A stretch of DNA of 64,000 nt, taken from Phytopseudomonas punonensis (GTDB lineage: Bacteria; Pseudomonadota; Gammaproteobacteria; Pseudomonadales; Pseudomonadaceae). The notes under the pieces were generated by a model, which was given only the letters and a program-made list of their open reading frames with translations, ran no database searches and was not told where the DNA came from. Numbering within the stretch: the first letter of the stretch is position 1; every line of letters begins with the position of its first letter. Positions 42,148-53,440 of this stretch are shown here, piece after piece. The stretch spans positions 194,918 to 258,917 of the forward strand of contig NZ_FRBQ01000002.1 in the NCBI RefSeq assembly GCF_900142655.1, read 5' to 3'. The translations under genes and the position numbers were made by a program.

Positions 42148-42223
42148 TAAAATTGACTCATTCCCAGCTTCCTTCAAATAATCACGCCATAAAATTGACT
42201 AAGCGCCAATAATTTACTTTACT
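42148..42223 (+). promoter_or_regulatory. fleQ promoter region with tandem TAAAATTGACT repeats
   Basis: The 11-bp word TAAAATTGACT occurs twice (42148-42158 and 42190-42200), 42 bp apart, about four helical turns. The first provides -35 TTGACT with -10 AATAAT (42177-42182) after 18 bp. The second gives TTGACT with a weak -10 TTTACT (42218-42223) after 17 bp. fleQ in P. aeruginosa is sigma70-driven and repressed by AmrZ and Vfr; I cannot assign their sites with certainty here. Confidence 0.5.
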
Positions 42224-42282
42224 GCTGGCCATATGCCGGCGCTAGGGCGCTTGGTGGCTTTTCCTCTCTGGGCCGAACAATT

Positions 42283-43755
42283 ATGTGGCGTGAAACCAAG
42301 CTTCTGCTAATCGATGACAATCTTGAGCGCCGCCGCGACCTGTCGGTGATTCTCGCTTTCCTTGGTGAGGACCATCTCGCTTGTGGCAGTGGGGACTGGC
42401 GCAAGGTTGTCGAGGCTGTTGATTCTAGTCGGAGTATTCTCGGCGTCCTCTTGGGTGAAGTGCAGCTCAAGGGCGGAGCGTTGGATCTGCTCAAGGAGTT
42501 CGCCGCCTGGGACGAATTTCTGCCGGTACTGATGCTTCACGAGCATTCCACGCATGAGTGGCCAGAGGAATACCGACGTCGTGTGTTGGCGACGCTGGAA
42601 ATGCCGCCCAGTTACAATAAGTTGCTCGATTCCCTACACCGCGCCCAGGTCTATCGCGAGATGTACGATCAGGCCCGTGAGCGTGGTCGGCAGCGCGAAC
42701 CCAACCTGTTCCGTAGCCTGGTCGGCACCAGTCGTGCCATCCAGCAGGTTAGGCAGATGATGCAGCAGGTGGCCGATACCGAGGCCAGTGTGCTGATTCT
42801 TGGTGAGTCCGGTACTGGAAAAGAAGTGGTCGCCCGCAACCTGCATTACCACTCCAAACGCCGTGAAGGGCCTTTCGTTCCGGTTAACTGCGGCGCCATT
42901 CCCGCCGAGCTGCTCGAAAGCGAGCTGTTCGGCCATGAGAAAGGCGCGTTCACCGGTGCCATCACCACCCGCGCAGGACGGTTCGAGCTTGCCAATGGCG
43001 GCACGCTGTTTCTCGATGAGATCGGCGACATGCCTTTGCCCATGCAGGTAAAGCTGCTGCGTGTGTTGCAGGAACGCACCTTCGAGCGCGTGGGCAGCAA
43101 CAAGACTCAGAATGCAGATGTGCGCATCATCGCGGCGACCCACAAGAACCTTGAGAACATGATCGAGGGCGGCAGTTTCCGCGAGGATCTGTACTACCGC
43201 CTCAATGTGTTCCCGATCGAGATGGCGCCGCTGCGTGAGCGCATCGAAGATATTCCGCTGCTGATGAACGAGCTGATCTCGCGCATGGAGCATGAGAAGC
43301 GCGGCTCGATCCGCTTCAACTCCGCAGCGATCATGTCGCTCTGCCGCCACGACTGGGCAGGCAACGTCCGCGAACTGGCCAACCTGGTTGAGCGCATGGC
43401 GATCATGCACCCTTATGGCGTGATTGGGGTTGGTGAGCTGCCGAAGAAATTCCGCCACGTCGATGACGAGGATGAACAGCTCGCCGCCAGTCTGCGTGAT
43501 GAGCTCGATGAGCGTGCGGTGCTGACCTCGTCGACGCCGTCCGTGTTGTCGGCAGCGATGCTGCCAGCCGAGGGCCTGGATCTGAAAGATTACCTCGGTA
43601 ATCTGGAGCAAGGGCTTATCCAGCAGGCGTTGGATGATGCCGGCGGGATTGTGGCTCGGGCCGCCGAGCGCCTGCGTATCCGCCGTACCACGCTGGTCGA
43701 GAAGATGCGCAAGTACGGTATGAGCCGCCGCGACGATGAGGGTGGCGACGAGTAA
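42283..43755 (+). CDS. fleQ: FleQ, master flagellar activator and c-di-GMP-responsive regulator
   Basis: 490 aa, nearly identical in layout to P. aeruginosa FleQ. The N-terminal FleQ/receiver-like domain (about 1-130) lacks the phosphorylated aspartate ([11 protein letters not shown]), as known for FleQ. The AAA+ domain (about 140-380) has Walker A GESGTGKE (174-181), GAFTGA sigma54 contact (221-226) and [16 protein letters not shown]. The C-terminal Fis-type helix-turn-helix has [22 protein letters not shown]. It activates RpoN flagellar promoters and, depending on c-di-GMP and FleN, exopolysaccharide genes. It sits above the whole motility set in this window. Confidence 0.97.
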   Translation: MWRETKLLLIDDNLERRRDLSVILAFLGEDHLACGSGDWRKVVEAVDSSRSILGVLLGEVQLKGGALDLLKEFAAWDEFLPVLMLHEHSTHEWPEEYRRRVLATLEMPPSYNKLLDSLHRAQVYREMYDQARERGRQREPNLFRSLVGTSRAIQQVRQMMQQVADTEASVLILGESGTGKEVVARNLHYHSKRREGPFVPVNCGAIPAELLESELFGHEKGAFTGAITTRAGRFELANGGTLFLDEIGDMPLPMQVKLLRVLQERTFERVGSNKTQNADVRIIAATHKNLENMIEGGSFREDLYYRLNVFPIEMAPLRERIEDIPLLMNELISRMEHEKRGSIRFNSAAIMSLCRHDWAGNVRELANLVERMAIMHPYGVIGVGELPKKFRHVDDEDEQLAASLRDELDERAVLTSSTPSVLSAAMLPAEGLDLKDYLGNLEQGLIQQALDDAGGIVARAAERLRIRRTTLVEKMRKYGMSRRDDEGGDE

Positions 43756-43905
43756 GTTCGCCGCTGTGCTTCTAGAGATGGTGGGCGCCCGCTCACCATT
43801 TGCGTTGATTACAGGTGCAGCGTTCGCTGTGCCGGCCAATCAGGTAATTGGCGGCTCTCTATTCTAGATAATCCTATCGCTATGAAAATAAAGGATTTTA
43901 TTTTC

Positions 43906-43921
43906 AGGCATGAGTATTGCT
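43906..43921 (+). promoter_or_regulatory. RpoN (sigma54) promoter of fleSR
   Basis: AGGCATG-AGTA-TTGCT, with GG and GC 10 bp apart. Start near 43932, about 41 nt before fleS. FleQ activation of fleSR is established in P. aeruginosa. Confidence 0.88.
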
Positions 43922-43972
43922 ATCTCCTTGGTAACTGACCGCCCATGACGGTTCGCCAAGCGAGAAAGTGCA

Positions 43973-45178
43973 ATGAAACCAAGCCCGCAGCGACATCTCG
44001 ATTCAGCCGCCCATACGCCTGTACAGGGGGCGCGTGGCGATCTAGAACAGTCGCTGGCGCTGTTCGAGCAGATGTCGAGTCGGCTGGGGAATTCCTACAG
44101 CCTCTTGGAAAATCGCGTCAACGAACTGACAGGGCAGTTGGCTCATGTGAGTGAGCAGCGTGTGCTTGAGTTGAATGAGAAAGAGCGCTTGGCCCATCGA
44201 CTGCAGAGCCTGTTGGATTTGCTGCCTGGCGGTGTCGTCGTCATTGACGGCCATGGCTTAGTGCGCGAGGCCAATCCTGTTGCGCGCGACATGCTCGGTG
44301 AGCCGTTGCTTGGCAGGCTTTGGCGCGAGGTGATTGCCCAGCGTTTCGCTCCCCGTCGTGATGACGGGCATGAAGTTTCCTTGGCTGATGGCCGGCGACT
44401 TTCGATTTCCACTCGCTCGCTACAGGGCGAGCCCGGGCAATTGGTGTTGTTGACCGACCTGACGGAAACCCGCCGCCTGCAGGATCAGTTGTCGCGGCAT
44501 GAGCGCTTGAGCGCAATGGGGCGGATGGTTGCCTCGTTGGCGCATCAGGTACGTACGCCCTTGTCGGCGGCGCTGCTGTACGCGAGTCATCTGACCGACC
44601 AGGTATTACCCGCCGAGCAGCAGCAGCGCTTTGCTGGGCGCTTGAAGGAGCGGCTTCACGAGCTCGAACACCAGGTGCGTGACATGCTGGTGTTCGCCCG
44701 TGGTGAGCTGCCATTGCCGGATCGGCTCACACCGTCTGAGCTTTTCGAGGCATTTCGGCAAGTGAGTGATTCGCTGGCTCATGGCATGAGCGTGCGCTGG
44801 CAGTGCGATGTCCGTGGCGGTGAGTTGCTGTGTAATCGCGATACCTTGGTCGGTACGCTTCTGAACTTGCTCGAGAATGCCATTCAGGCTGCGGGGCAGG
44901 GCGCTCGACTCAAAGTGCATGCGTATGGCCGCGGTAGCACCTTGCGCTTGTGCGTCAGCGACAATGGCCCTGGTATCGATGCGGTCACGATGTCGCGTCT
45001 GGGCGAACCCTTTTTCACCACAAAAGCCACTGGCACCGGTCTTGGTCTGGCAGTGGTCAAGGCTGTTGCCCGGGCTCATCACGGTGAGCTGCAACTGCGT
45101 TCGCGACCGGGTTTCGGAACCTGCGCCTTGTTGATTCTGCCGCTGATCATTCCAGCGCATCCCTTGATTCAGGAGTGA
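43973..45178 (+). CDS. fleS: FleS, flagellar sensor histidine kinase
   Basis: 401 aa without membrane helices, so cytoplasmic. N-terminal coiled coil (about 20-75), PAS domain (about 75-175; LLDLLPGGVVVIDGHGLVREANPVARDMLGE), H-box with H191 in MVASLAHQVRTPLSAAL, and an HATPase domain (NLLENAIQAAGQGA; VSDNGPGID; FFTTKATGTGLGLAVVK). It phosphorylates FleR for class III flagellar genes. Three bp separate it from fleR. Confidence 0.95.
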   Translation: MKPSPQRHLDSAAHTPVQGARGDLEQSLALFEQMSSRLGNSYSLLENRVNELTGQLAHVSEQRVLELNEKERLAHRLQSLLDLLPGGVVVIDGHGLVREANPVARDMLGEPLLGRLWREVIAQRFAPRRDDGHEVSLADGRRLSISTRSLQGEPGQLVLLTDLTETRRLQDQLSRHERLSAMGRMVASLAHQVRTPLSAALLYASHLTDQVLPAEQQQRFAGRLKERLHELEHQVRDMLVFARGELPLPDRLTPSELFEAFRQVSDSLAHGMSVRWQCDVRGGELLCNRDTLVGTLLNLLENAIQAAGQGARLKVHAYGRGSTLRLCVSDNGPGIDAVTMSRLGEPFFTTKATGTGLGLAVVKAVARAHHGELQLRSRPGFGTCALLILPLIIPAHPLIQE

Positions 45179-45181
45179 CCC

Positions 45182-46591
45182 ATGGCTGCCAAAGTCCTGT
45201 TGGTTGAAGACGACCGCGCGCTGCGCGAAGCCCTGGCGGACACCCTGGAGCTGGGTGGCCACGATTATCGCGCAGTCGACTGCGCCGAGTCAGCGTTGAT
45301 CGCAATCGGCCAAGAGCCGTTCGGCTTGGTGATCAGCGACGTGAACATGCCGGGTATGGACGGCCATCAGTTGCTGTCTGTGATTCGTGAGCGTCAGCCA
45401 CAGTTGCCGGTTTTGTTGATGACGGCGTTTGGCGCTGTTGAGCGGGCTGTTGAGGCGATGCGGCGTGGCGCTGTCGATTACCTGGTCAAGCCTTTCGAGC
45501 CCAAGGCGCTGTTGTCGCTCGTCTCCCGCCACGCATTGGGCAGAGCCAGCGACACGGAACAGGGTGGTCCTGTGGCTTGCGAGCCTGCCAGTCTGCAATT
45601 ACTGGAGTTGGCGGCACGAGTCGCACGCAGTGATTCGACGGTGTTGATCACTGGTGAATCGGGAACCGGTAAAGAAGTTCTGGCCCGCTACCTTCATCAG
45701 CAATCCTCTCGCGAAAAGGGGCCGTTTATCGCCATCAACTGCGCCGCGATTCCGGAAAACATGCTGGAAGCCACGCTGTTCGGCCACGAGAAAGGTGCGT
45801 TCACTGGCGCCGTTGCGAGTGCGCCAGGCAAGTTCGAGTTGGCCGAAGGCGGCACCATTCTTCTTGATGAAGTCTCCGAAATGCCGCTCGCGCTTCAGGC
45901 CAAATTGCTGCGTGTGCTGCAAGAGCGTGAAGTCGAGCGCGTAGGGGCTCGCAAGCCACTCAAACTGGACATTCGGGTGCTGGCGACCAGCAACCGTGAT
46001 CTGGCGGCCGAAGTGGCTGCGGGACGTTTCCGTGAGGATCTGTTCTATCGCCTTTCTGTGTTTCCTCTGGCCTGGCGACCATTGCGTGAACGCCCGGCGG
46101 ATATCCTGCCCCTGGCAGAGAGGCTGCTGGCCAAATACGTCGGCAAGATGAACCTGCCGCCACTGCGCCTCTCCGCCCAGGCTGTCGCTTGCCTGACGGG
46201 CTACGCCTGGCCCGGCAATGTGCGTGAGCTGGATAACGCCATCCAGCGCGCGGTCATTCTTCAGCAAAATGGCGTTATCGAACCTCACGATCTTTGTCTC
46301 ACTGCGCCGATTGGTTTCGCTCAAATACCTCAGCCCGCGCAACCGCTACTGGCTGTGGTATCGGGTAGAGATGCGCCGCCTGTCCTTGAACCTGCTGTGG
46401 CCGATGGTGCGCTGGGCGAGGATCTGCGGCGCCGGGAGTATCAGGTGATCATCGACATCCTGCGTGCTGAGCGAGGTCGTCGCAAAGAGGCAGCTGAACG
46501 ACTTGGCATCAGCCCGCGCACGCTTCGCTACAAGCTGGCGCAGATGCGTGATGCCGGGATGGATGTAGAGGCTTATCTTTACGCCAGCTGA
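45182..46591 (+). CDS. fleR: FleR, sigma54-dependent response regulator
   Basis: 469 aa. The receiver domain (1-120) has phosphoacceptor D53 in [12 protein letters not shown]. The AAA+ domain (about 135-370) has [14 protein letters not shown] and the [20 protein letters not shown] block. A Fis-like HTH at the end has [23 protein letters not shown]. Activated by FleS, it switches on later RpoN promoters for rod, hook and basal-body genes, several of which are in this window. No terminator follows immediately. Confidence 0.96.
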   Translation: MAAKVLLVEDDRALREALADTLELGGHDYRAVDCAESALIAIGQEPFGLVISDVNMPGMDGHQLLSVIRERQPQLPVLLMTAFGAVERAVEAMRRGAVDYLVKPFEPKALLSLVSRHALGRASDTEQGGPVACEPASLQLLELAARVARSDSTVLITGESGTGKEVLARYLHQQSSREKGPFIAINCAAIPENMLEATLFGHEKGAFTGAVASAPGKFELAEGGTILLDEVSEMPLALQAKLLRVLQEREVERVGARKPLKLDIRVLATSNRDLAAEVAAGRFREDLFYRLSVFPLAWRPLRERPADILPLAERLLAKYVGKMNLPPLRLSAQAVACLTGYAWPGNVRELDNAIQRAVILQQNGVIEPHDLCLTAPIGFAQIPQPAQPLLAVVSGRDAPPVLEPAVADGALGEDLRRREYQVIIDILRAERGRRKEAAERLGISPRTLRYKLAQMRDAGMDVEAYLYAS

Positions 46592-46779
46592 GCTGCGGGA
46601 ATATCCAGGGCAGCTTATGCAGACCTCGTATCAGTCTAGTGATCGCTTGGCGGGTTACGCGCCGCTTCGAGCCCGTGGCGTCTCCCATGCCTCTGAATGG
46701 CGGCGCTAACCCACCCTACGGATTGCATGCTTTTCGGCAAGCAATAAAAAACTCGGCCTAGTGACCGGGTTTCTTGAGT

Positions 46780-46801
46780 TGGCTCCGCGACCTGGACTCG
46801 A
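46780..46801 (-). repeat. Truncated duplicate of the tRNA-Asn 3' end
   Basis: 22 bp identical to 46929-46950, i.e. the CCA end, acceptor 3' strand and half of the T arm of tRNA-Asn. Identity breaks in the T loop. Downstream, on the minus strand, it has its own hairpin and T run, like the true tRNA. The copies are 149 bp apart and in the same orientation. This is the pattern left by duplication and decay of a tRNA gene, or by excision of an element integrated at a tRNA 3' end. Confidence 0.75.
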
Positions 46802-46892
46802 CAGCGCAGTTGAACGCGCTTCAGCGCGGCCCCGAAGGGGTGAGCGCAGCGAATAACCTGGGACGCAGTCCCTGGTGAGAGTCCAGCGGGCA

Positions 46893-46921
46893 TAAAAAAG
46901 CCCCGGTATGAACCGAGGCTT
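46893..46921 (-). terminator. Terminator of tRNA-Asn
   Basis: On the minus strand AAGCC-T-CGG-TTCATA-CCG-G-GGCTT followed by six T. It begins 8 bp after the tRNA CCA end. Confidence 0.82.
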
Positions 46922-46928
46922 CTGAATT

Positions 46929-47004
46929 TGGCTCCGCGACCTGGACTCGAACCAGGGACCCAATGATTAACAGTCATTTGCTCTACCGACTGAGCTATCG
47001 CGGA
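46929..47004 (-). tRNA. tRNA-Asn (anticodon GTT)
   Basis: 76 nt on the minus strand. Acceptor TCCGCGA pairs with TCGCGGA, then G and an encoded CCA. The anticodon loop CTGTTAA gives GTT. The T loop is TTCGAGT. A complete cloverleaf with its own promoter and terminator. Confidence 0.97.
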
Positions 47005-47016
47005 ACAACGACGCGT

Positions 47017-47044
47017 ATCCTACTGATTACGAAGGGGAAGTCAA
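47017..47044 (-). promoter_or_regulatory. Promoter of tRNA-Asn
   Basis: On the minus strand -35 TTGACT (47044-47039), 16-bp spacer, -10 TAGGAT (47022-47017), followed by the GC-rich ACGCGTCG before the tRNA. The -35 overlaps the terminator-like hairpin of the upstream aminotransferase gene. Confidence 0.6.
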
Positions 47045-47062
47045 GCATCTGCCGACTTCCCC
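47034..47062 (-). terminator. Terminator-like hairpin after the aminotransferase gene
   Basis: A perfect 9-bp stem GGGGAAGTC/GACTTCCCC with an 11-nt loop starts 9 bp after the aminotransferase stop. Only TTCGT follows, so termination may be weak or Rho-assisted. Confidence 0.55.
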
Positions 47063-47071
47063 AGGCGCCTC

Positions 47072-48268
47072 TCAGAGGACCGCGGCGATGGCCTTGGTGA
47101 CGACCGGCAGGTTGCGTGTGTTCAGCGTTGCCACGCAGATGCGGCCGGTGCCTACCGCGTAGATGCCGAACTCGCTGCGCAGGCGCTCGACCTGTTCGGT
47201 GGTCAGGCCCGAGTAGGAGAACATGCCACGTTGTTCGGCGACAAAACCGAAGTCGCGCTTGGCGTTCAGGGCTGCCAGTTGCTCGACCATGGCCAGGCGC
47301 AGGGTACGGATACGGTCGCGCATTTCGCCCAGTTCGGTTTCCCACATAGCGCGCAGTTCAGGGCTGTTGAGTACCGCGGCGACTACGCTGGCGCCGTGGG
47401 TAGGCGGGTTGGAGTAGTTGGTGCGGATAACGCGTTTGACCTGCGACAGCACGCGGCTGGTTTCTTCCTGGTCGCCAGTGACGATAGTCAACGCGCCAAC
47501 GCGTTCGCCATACAGCGAGAACGATTTGGAGAACGAGCTGGAGACGAAGAAGGTCAGGCCAGATTGGGCGAACAAACGCACCGCAGCGGCGTCTTCTTCA
47601 ATACCGTCACCAAAACCCTGATAAGCGATATCGAGGAACGGCACATGCTCGCGTTCGCGCACGATTTCCAGCACGGCTTGCCAGTCTTCGGGCGTCAGGT
47701 CGACACCGGTCGGGTTATGGCAGCAGGCGTGCAGTACGATGATGGAGCGAGCCGGCAGGTTCTTCAGGTCTTCGAGCAGGCCGCCACGGTTCACGCCATT
47801 GCTGAAGGCGTCGTAGTAGCGGTAGTTGCGCACCGGGAAACCGGCGGTTTCGAACAGCGCACGGTGGTTTTCCCAGCTCGGGTCGCTGATGGCGACGGTG
47901 GCGTCGGGCAGCAGGCGCTTGAGAAAATCAGCGCCGGTTTTCAGAGCGCCGGTACCGCCGATTGCCTGGGTGGTGATCACACGGCCTTGCTGAATCAGCG
48001 GCGAGTCTTTGCCCAACAGCAGGGTCTGCACGGCCTTATCGTAGGCAGCGATGCCCTCGATCGGCAGGTAGCCACGGGGCGCATGGGCGGCGGTCAAGGC
48101 GGTTTCCGCTTCGATCACGGCGCGCAGCAGGGGGATGCGACCTTCTTCGTTGGTGTAAACACCCACGCCAAGGTTGACCTTGTCAGTGCGCGTATCGGCG
48201 TTGAATGCTTCGTTGAGGCCCAGGATAGGATCGCGCGGAGCCATTTCGACGGCGGAGAACAGACTCAT
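47072..48268 (-). CDS. Aromatic/aspartate aminotransferase (class I)
   Basis: 398 aa. Family Ia PLP aminotransferase: N terminus FSAVEMAPRDPILGLNEAFNAD, HACCHNPTGVDLTPEDW, Schiff-base lysine in SSSFSKSFSLYGERVGAL, and terminal RICVATLNTRN. It converts aspartate, tyrosine or phenylalanine to the oxoacids with 2-oxoglutarate. TyrB and AspC cannot be told apart by eye. It lies divergent from uvrB, as in P. aeruginosa (the PA3139-PA3138 neighbourhood, as I recall). Keto acids it makes could be substrates of the indolepyruvate oxidoreductase at the start of the window, but no direct link is shown. Confidence 0.93.
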   Translation of the reverse strand: MSLFSAVEMAPRDPILGLNEAFNADTRTDKVNLGVGVYTNEEGRIPLLRAVIEAETALTAAHAPRGYLPIEGIAAYDKAVQTLLLGKDSPLIQQGRVITTQAIGGTGALKTGADFLKRLLPDATVAISDPSWENHRALFETAGFPVRNYRYYDAFSNGVNRGGLLEDLKNLPARSIIVLHACCHNPTGVDLTPEDWQAVLEIVREREHVPFLDIAYQGFGDGIEEDAAAVRLFAQSGLTFFVSSSFSKSFSLYGERVGALTIVTGDQEETSRVLSQVKRVIRTNYSNPPTHGASVVAAVLNSPELRAMWETELGEMRDRIRTLRLAMVEQLAALNAKRDFGFVAEQRGMFSYSGLTTEQVERLRSEFGIYAVGTGRICVATLNTRNLPVVTKAIAAVL

Positions 48269-48433
48269 GAGGGCGGCAGCTCTATGGTGAGGTGAGTATC
48301 GAGCAACCCGGCAACTGGATTAGGGGTTGCGCAAGCGGGCCGTTAGTATAGCGGCCCATATTCTGTGTCGCGATAGCGTACACCGGTATGACGCACTCTT
48401 TCTCGTGGCGTCACAGCCTTTGCAGAGGTATTT

Positions 48434-50445
<2,012 letters not shown>

Positions 50446-50449
<4 letters not shown>

Positions 50450-50964
50450 GTGCAGCGGGGCAGCCACGGATTTATCTGGCGGGCTTCGACGTATTCCGAC
50501 CTGATGCGATAGCGCAGGGCGGGTACCTGAAGCGCTTGTGCCGCGAGCAGGGCATGCTGGGCCTTTATCCATTCGATAACGAAGTGGATCAGGGCTTGGC
50601 GCCCGGCGAGCGCGCGGCACAGATTTGCCAGCTCAACCTGGCGATGATTCGCGACGCGGACGCCGTGCTGGCGAACCTCAACCCCTTTCGCGGTTTCGAA
50701 CCGGATTCCGGGACGGCGTTCGAGGTCGGGGCGGCGGTAGCGCTCGGCAAGCCGGTGTGGGCGTACTTCCAGCACCAGGGCAGCATGCGCCAGTGGTTGC
50801 CCGGTGACGAAGCAGGCCGTGATGCCGAAGGCTATTTCATCGAGGATTTCGGCCTGCCGCGCAACCTGATGCTCGCCTGTTCCTGGGTCGGTTGCAGTGC
50901 CTGCGTGGAGGAGGGCGTCATCGCCTTGCGGCAGTACTTGGCCGATCGCTCTCCGGCCGGCTAA
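50446..50964 (+). CDS. Nucleoside 2-deoxyribosyltransferase-like protein
   Basis: 172 aa. The N terminus [14 protein letters not shown], the block [46 protein letters not shown] (catalytic-type Glu in GTAFEVG) and the overall Rossmann-like size fit the NDT family. These enzymes swap bases on deoxynucleosides, or cleave them. Its start overlaps the uvrB stop by ATGA. A role in handling repair-derived nucleotides is tempting but unproven. Confidence 0.82.
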
Positions 50965-51118
50965 TTGCCAGCGCTGCTGGAGCCGGCCTGCGCTGGCCTG
51001 TTAATATCCGCCACTTTCGATTTCTCGCGTCTTGCATGGCGCCTGCACCGGTCGCATACGCCGCCGCCCGCAGGTTCGGCCTATGCCATTTTCCAGTCTT
51101 ACTTGCTCGGGACTACCC

Positions 51119-52600
51119 ATGACCACCGTTCGCACTCGCATCGCCCCGTCGCCCACTGGCGATCCCCACGTCGGTACCGCTTACATCGCCCTGTTCAACC
51201 TTTGCTTCGCCAAGCAGCACGGTGGCGAGTTCATCCTGCGTATCGAGGATACCGATCAGGTGCGTTCGACCCGCGAGTCGGAGCAGCAGATTTATGACGC
51301 CCTGCGCTGGCTGGGTATCGAGTGGAACGAAGGTCCTGACGTCGGCGGCCCCTATGGTCCGTACCGGCAGAGCGAGCGGGGCGAGATCTACCGCAAGTAC
51401 GCGCTGGAGTTGGTGGAGAAAGGCCATGCCTTCTACTGCTTCTGCACCCCGGAAGAGCTCGACCAGATGCGTGCCGAGCAGATGGCCCGTGGTGAAACGC
51501 CGCGCTATGACGGCCGCGGCCTGCTGCTTTCCGAAGAAGAAGTGCAGCGTCGGCTGGCCGCCGGCGAGCCCCATGTGATCCGTATGAAGGTGCCGAGCGA
51601 GGGCATCTGCGTGGTGCCGGACATGTTGCGCGGCGACGTGGAGATTCCGTGGGATCGCATGGACATGCAGGTGCTGATGAAGACCGACGGCTTGCCGACC
51701 TACTTCCTCGCCAACGTGGTCGACGACCACCTGATGAAGATCACCCACGTGCTGCGCGGTGAGGAGTGGCTGCCGTCGGCGCCCAAGCTGATCCTGCTGT
51801 ACGAATACTTCGGTTGGGAAAAGCCGCAGCTGTGCTACATGCCGCTGCTGCGTAACCCGGACAAGAGCAAGCTGTCCAAGCGCAAGAACCCGACCTCGAT
51901 CACTTTCTACGAGCGTATGGGCTTCCTGCCACAGGCGATGCTCAACTATTTGGGCCGCATGGGTTGGTCGATGCCTGATGAGCGCGAGAAATTCACCCTC
52001 GACGAGATGATCGCCAACTTCGACGTGCAGCGGGTTTCCCTGGGTGGGCCGATCTTCGACCTGGAGAAGCTGTCCTGGCTCAATGGCCAGTGGATGCGCG
52101 AACTGAGCGTCGAGGAGTTCGCCGCTGGCGTGCAGAAGTGGGCGTTCAACAGCGACTACCTGATGCAGATCGCGCCGCATGTGCAGGGCAGGGTGGAAAC
52201 CTTCAGCCAGATCGCGCCGCTGGCGGGTTTCTTCTTCGCTGGTGGCGTGCAGCCCGACAAGGCATTGTTCGCCCACAAGAAGCTGTCGGACGATCAGGTG
52301 CGCCAGCTCATGCAGTTGATCCTCTGGAAGCTCGAAGCGCTGCGTCAGTGGGAGAAGGAGCGTATCACCGGCTGCATCCAGGCGGTGGTCGAGCACCTGG
52401 AGCTGAAACTGCGCGATGCCATGCCGCTGATGTTCGCCGCCGTCACCGGCCAGGCCAGCTCGGTGTCAGTGCTCGATGCCATGGAAATCCTCGGCCCGGA
52501 TCTCACGCGTTTCCGCCTGCGCCAGGCCATCGAATTGCTCGGTGGCGTATCGAAGAAAGAGAACAAGGAGTGGGAAAAGCTTCTGGCCAGCATCAACTGA
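51119..52600 (+). CDS. gltX: Glutamyl-tRNA synthetase GltX
   Basis: 493 aa from ATG 51119; a longer frame to 51032 has no family residues. Class I synthetase: [12 protein letters not shown] (HIGH motif as HVGT) at the N terminus, [10 protein letters not shown], and KLSKR (K251-R255) as the KMSKS motif, then the alpha-helical anticodon-binding domain. It charges tRNA-Glu; two tRNA-Glu genes lie directly downstream, as in P. aeruginosa. It lacks the zinc-binding cysteine cluster of the E. coli enzyme as far as I can see. Confidence 0.97.
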   Translation: MTTVRTRIAPSPTGDPHVGTAYIALFNLCFAKQHGGEFILRIEDTDQVRSTRESEQQIYDALRWLGIEWNEGPDVGGPYGPYRQSERGEIYRKYALELVEKGHAFYCFCTPEELDQMRAEQMARGETPRYDGRGLLLSEEEVQRRLAAGEPHVIRMKVPSEGICVVPDMLRGDVEIPWDRMDMQVLMKTDGLPTYFLANVVDDHLMKITHVLRGEEWLPSAPKLILLYEYFGWEKPQLCYMPLLRNPDKSKLSKRKNPTSITFYERMGFLPQAMLNYLGRMGWSMPDEREKFTLDEMIANFDVQRVSLGGPIFDLEKLSWLNGQWMRELSVEEFAAGVQKWAFNSDYLMQIAPHVQGRVETFSQIAPLAGFFFAGGVQPDKALFAHKKLSDDQVRQLMQLILWKLEALRQWEKERITGCIQAVVEHLELKLRDAMPLMFAAVTGQASSVSVLDAMEILGPDLTRFRLRQAIELLGGVSKKENKEWEKLLASIN

Positions 52601-52710
52601 TCGGAGCCGGTTTCCAGGCCGTCGGTCGCCGTGGCGGGCTGGCATCCCGCGGTTTGCGGTAAGTGTTTGTTATGTCAGCGAAAAAAAAACAGCCACCGAC
52701 TATTTTTTTG

Positions 52711-52739
52711 TTGACAGGGTGAGGGGGCGCACTTAACAT
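52711..52739 (+). promoter_or_regulatory. Promoter of the tRNA-Ala/Glu cluster
   Basis: Perfect -35 TTGACA (52711-52716), 17-bp spacer, -10 TAACAT (52734-52739), then GC-rich GCGCCCCGTCC, a stringent-control-type discriminator. The tRNA begins about 18 bp later. Confidence 0.82.
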
Positions 52740-52757
52740 GCGCCCCGTCCTCGAGAT

Positions 52758-52833
<76 letters not shown>

Positions 52834-52892
52834 ATCTCGGATGCCACAACCGGTTCTTAGGAACAGGTTGAGTTGTAAAGAAGGGCATTTGC

Positions 52893-52968
52893 GTCCCCTT
52901 CGTCTAGTGGCCTAGGACACCGCCCTTTCACGGCGGTAACAGGGGTTCGAGTCCCCTAGGGGACGCCA
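52893..52968 (+). tRNA. tRNA-Glu (anticodon TTC), first copy
   Basis: 76 nt. Acceptor GTCCCCT pairs with AGGGGAC, then G-CCA. Anticodon loop CTTTCAC gives TTC. Identical to 53141-53216. Confidence 0.97.
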
Positions 52969-53017
52969 TTATTTCCAGTTGCAGCGCCTTGGTGCTGCAG
53001 CCAGACCGCAAGGTTAT

Positions 53018-53093
<76 letters not shown>

Positions 53094-53140
53094 ATCCACG
53101 CCGGGCCAGCCTAGTGCTGGCCTTGTTCTTCGAAGGTTTC

Positions 53141-53216
53141 GTCCCCTTCGTCTAGTGGCCTAGGACACCGCCCTTTCACGGCGGTAACAGGGGTTCGAGT
53201 CCCCTAGGGGACGCCA
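53141..53216 (+). tRNA. tRNA-Glu (anticodon TTC), second copy
   Basis: Exact repeat of the tRNA at 52893. Last gene of the cluster, followed by two hairpins and a strong terminator. Confidence 0.97.
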
Positions 53217-53222
53217 TTTTTG

Positions 53223-53277
53223 CCCGCTCTGCGGGATTTTTAAGGGTCACTTCTCACGAAGTGGCCCTTTTGTTTTT
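53223..53277 (+). terminator. Terminator of the tRNA cluster
   Basis: A small hairpin CCCGC-TCT-GCGGG with ATTTTT (53223-53241) is followed by the main 11-bp stem AAGGGTCACTT/AAGTGGCCCTT (53242-53269, one G-U) and a T-rich tail. Confidence 0.88.
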
Positions 53278-53380
53278 GTGCGCTCGAAAAGTGCTGGCCG
53301 GCTTGTTCATGCAGTCCTTGCGTTGCAGCAGGCAAAACTCCTAAGGTCAGGCTCGTGCCATCACCAAGGGAGGTCACCGC

Positions 53381-53440
53381 ATGAAGCTGACTCACACTGC
53401 TGCATCGTTGCGCGCCTCCGCGCCTGGGCGTCTGTCGTGA
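53381..53440 (+). CDS. Possible 19-aa leader peptide overlapping the thioesterase start
   Basis: ATG 53381 with a strong GGGAGG 6-8 bp upstream opens a frame MKLTHTAASLRASAPGRLS that ends at TGA 53438-53440. That stop overlaps the GTG start of the thioesterase (GTGA). The thioesterase itself has no good ribosome site, so it may be translated by termination-reinitiation. It could equally be chance or a remnant of an older N terminus. Confidence 0.4.
   Translation: MKLTHTAASLRASAPGRLS

Larger units (their letters stand above)
46592..46928. other. Gene-free region with tRNA-Asn trailer and a duplicated tRNA 3' end
   Basis: 337 bp between fleR and tRNA-Asn, with no convincing gene. It holds the tRNA-Asn terminator (46893-46921), a truncated second copy of the tRNA 3' end (46780-46801) with a second terminator-like hairpin (46745-46772), and between them GC-rich sequence with small palindromes (e.g. 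GCCCCGAAGGGG). Open frames across it on the minus strand cover the tRNA and are not coding. Confidence 0.6.

Noticed and set aside
46636..46977. Minus-strand frames across the tRNA-Asn region
   Set aside because: They run through the tRNA gene and its terminator and encode Arg/Pro/Ser-rich sequence typical of chance frames.
51113..52396. 427-aa minus-strand frame over gltX
   Set aside because: Shadow of gltX; His- and Gln-rich product without a domain.
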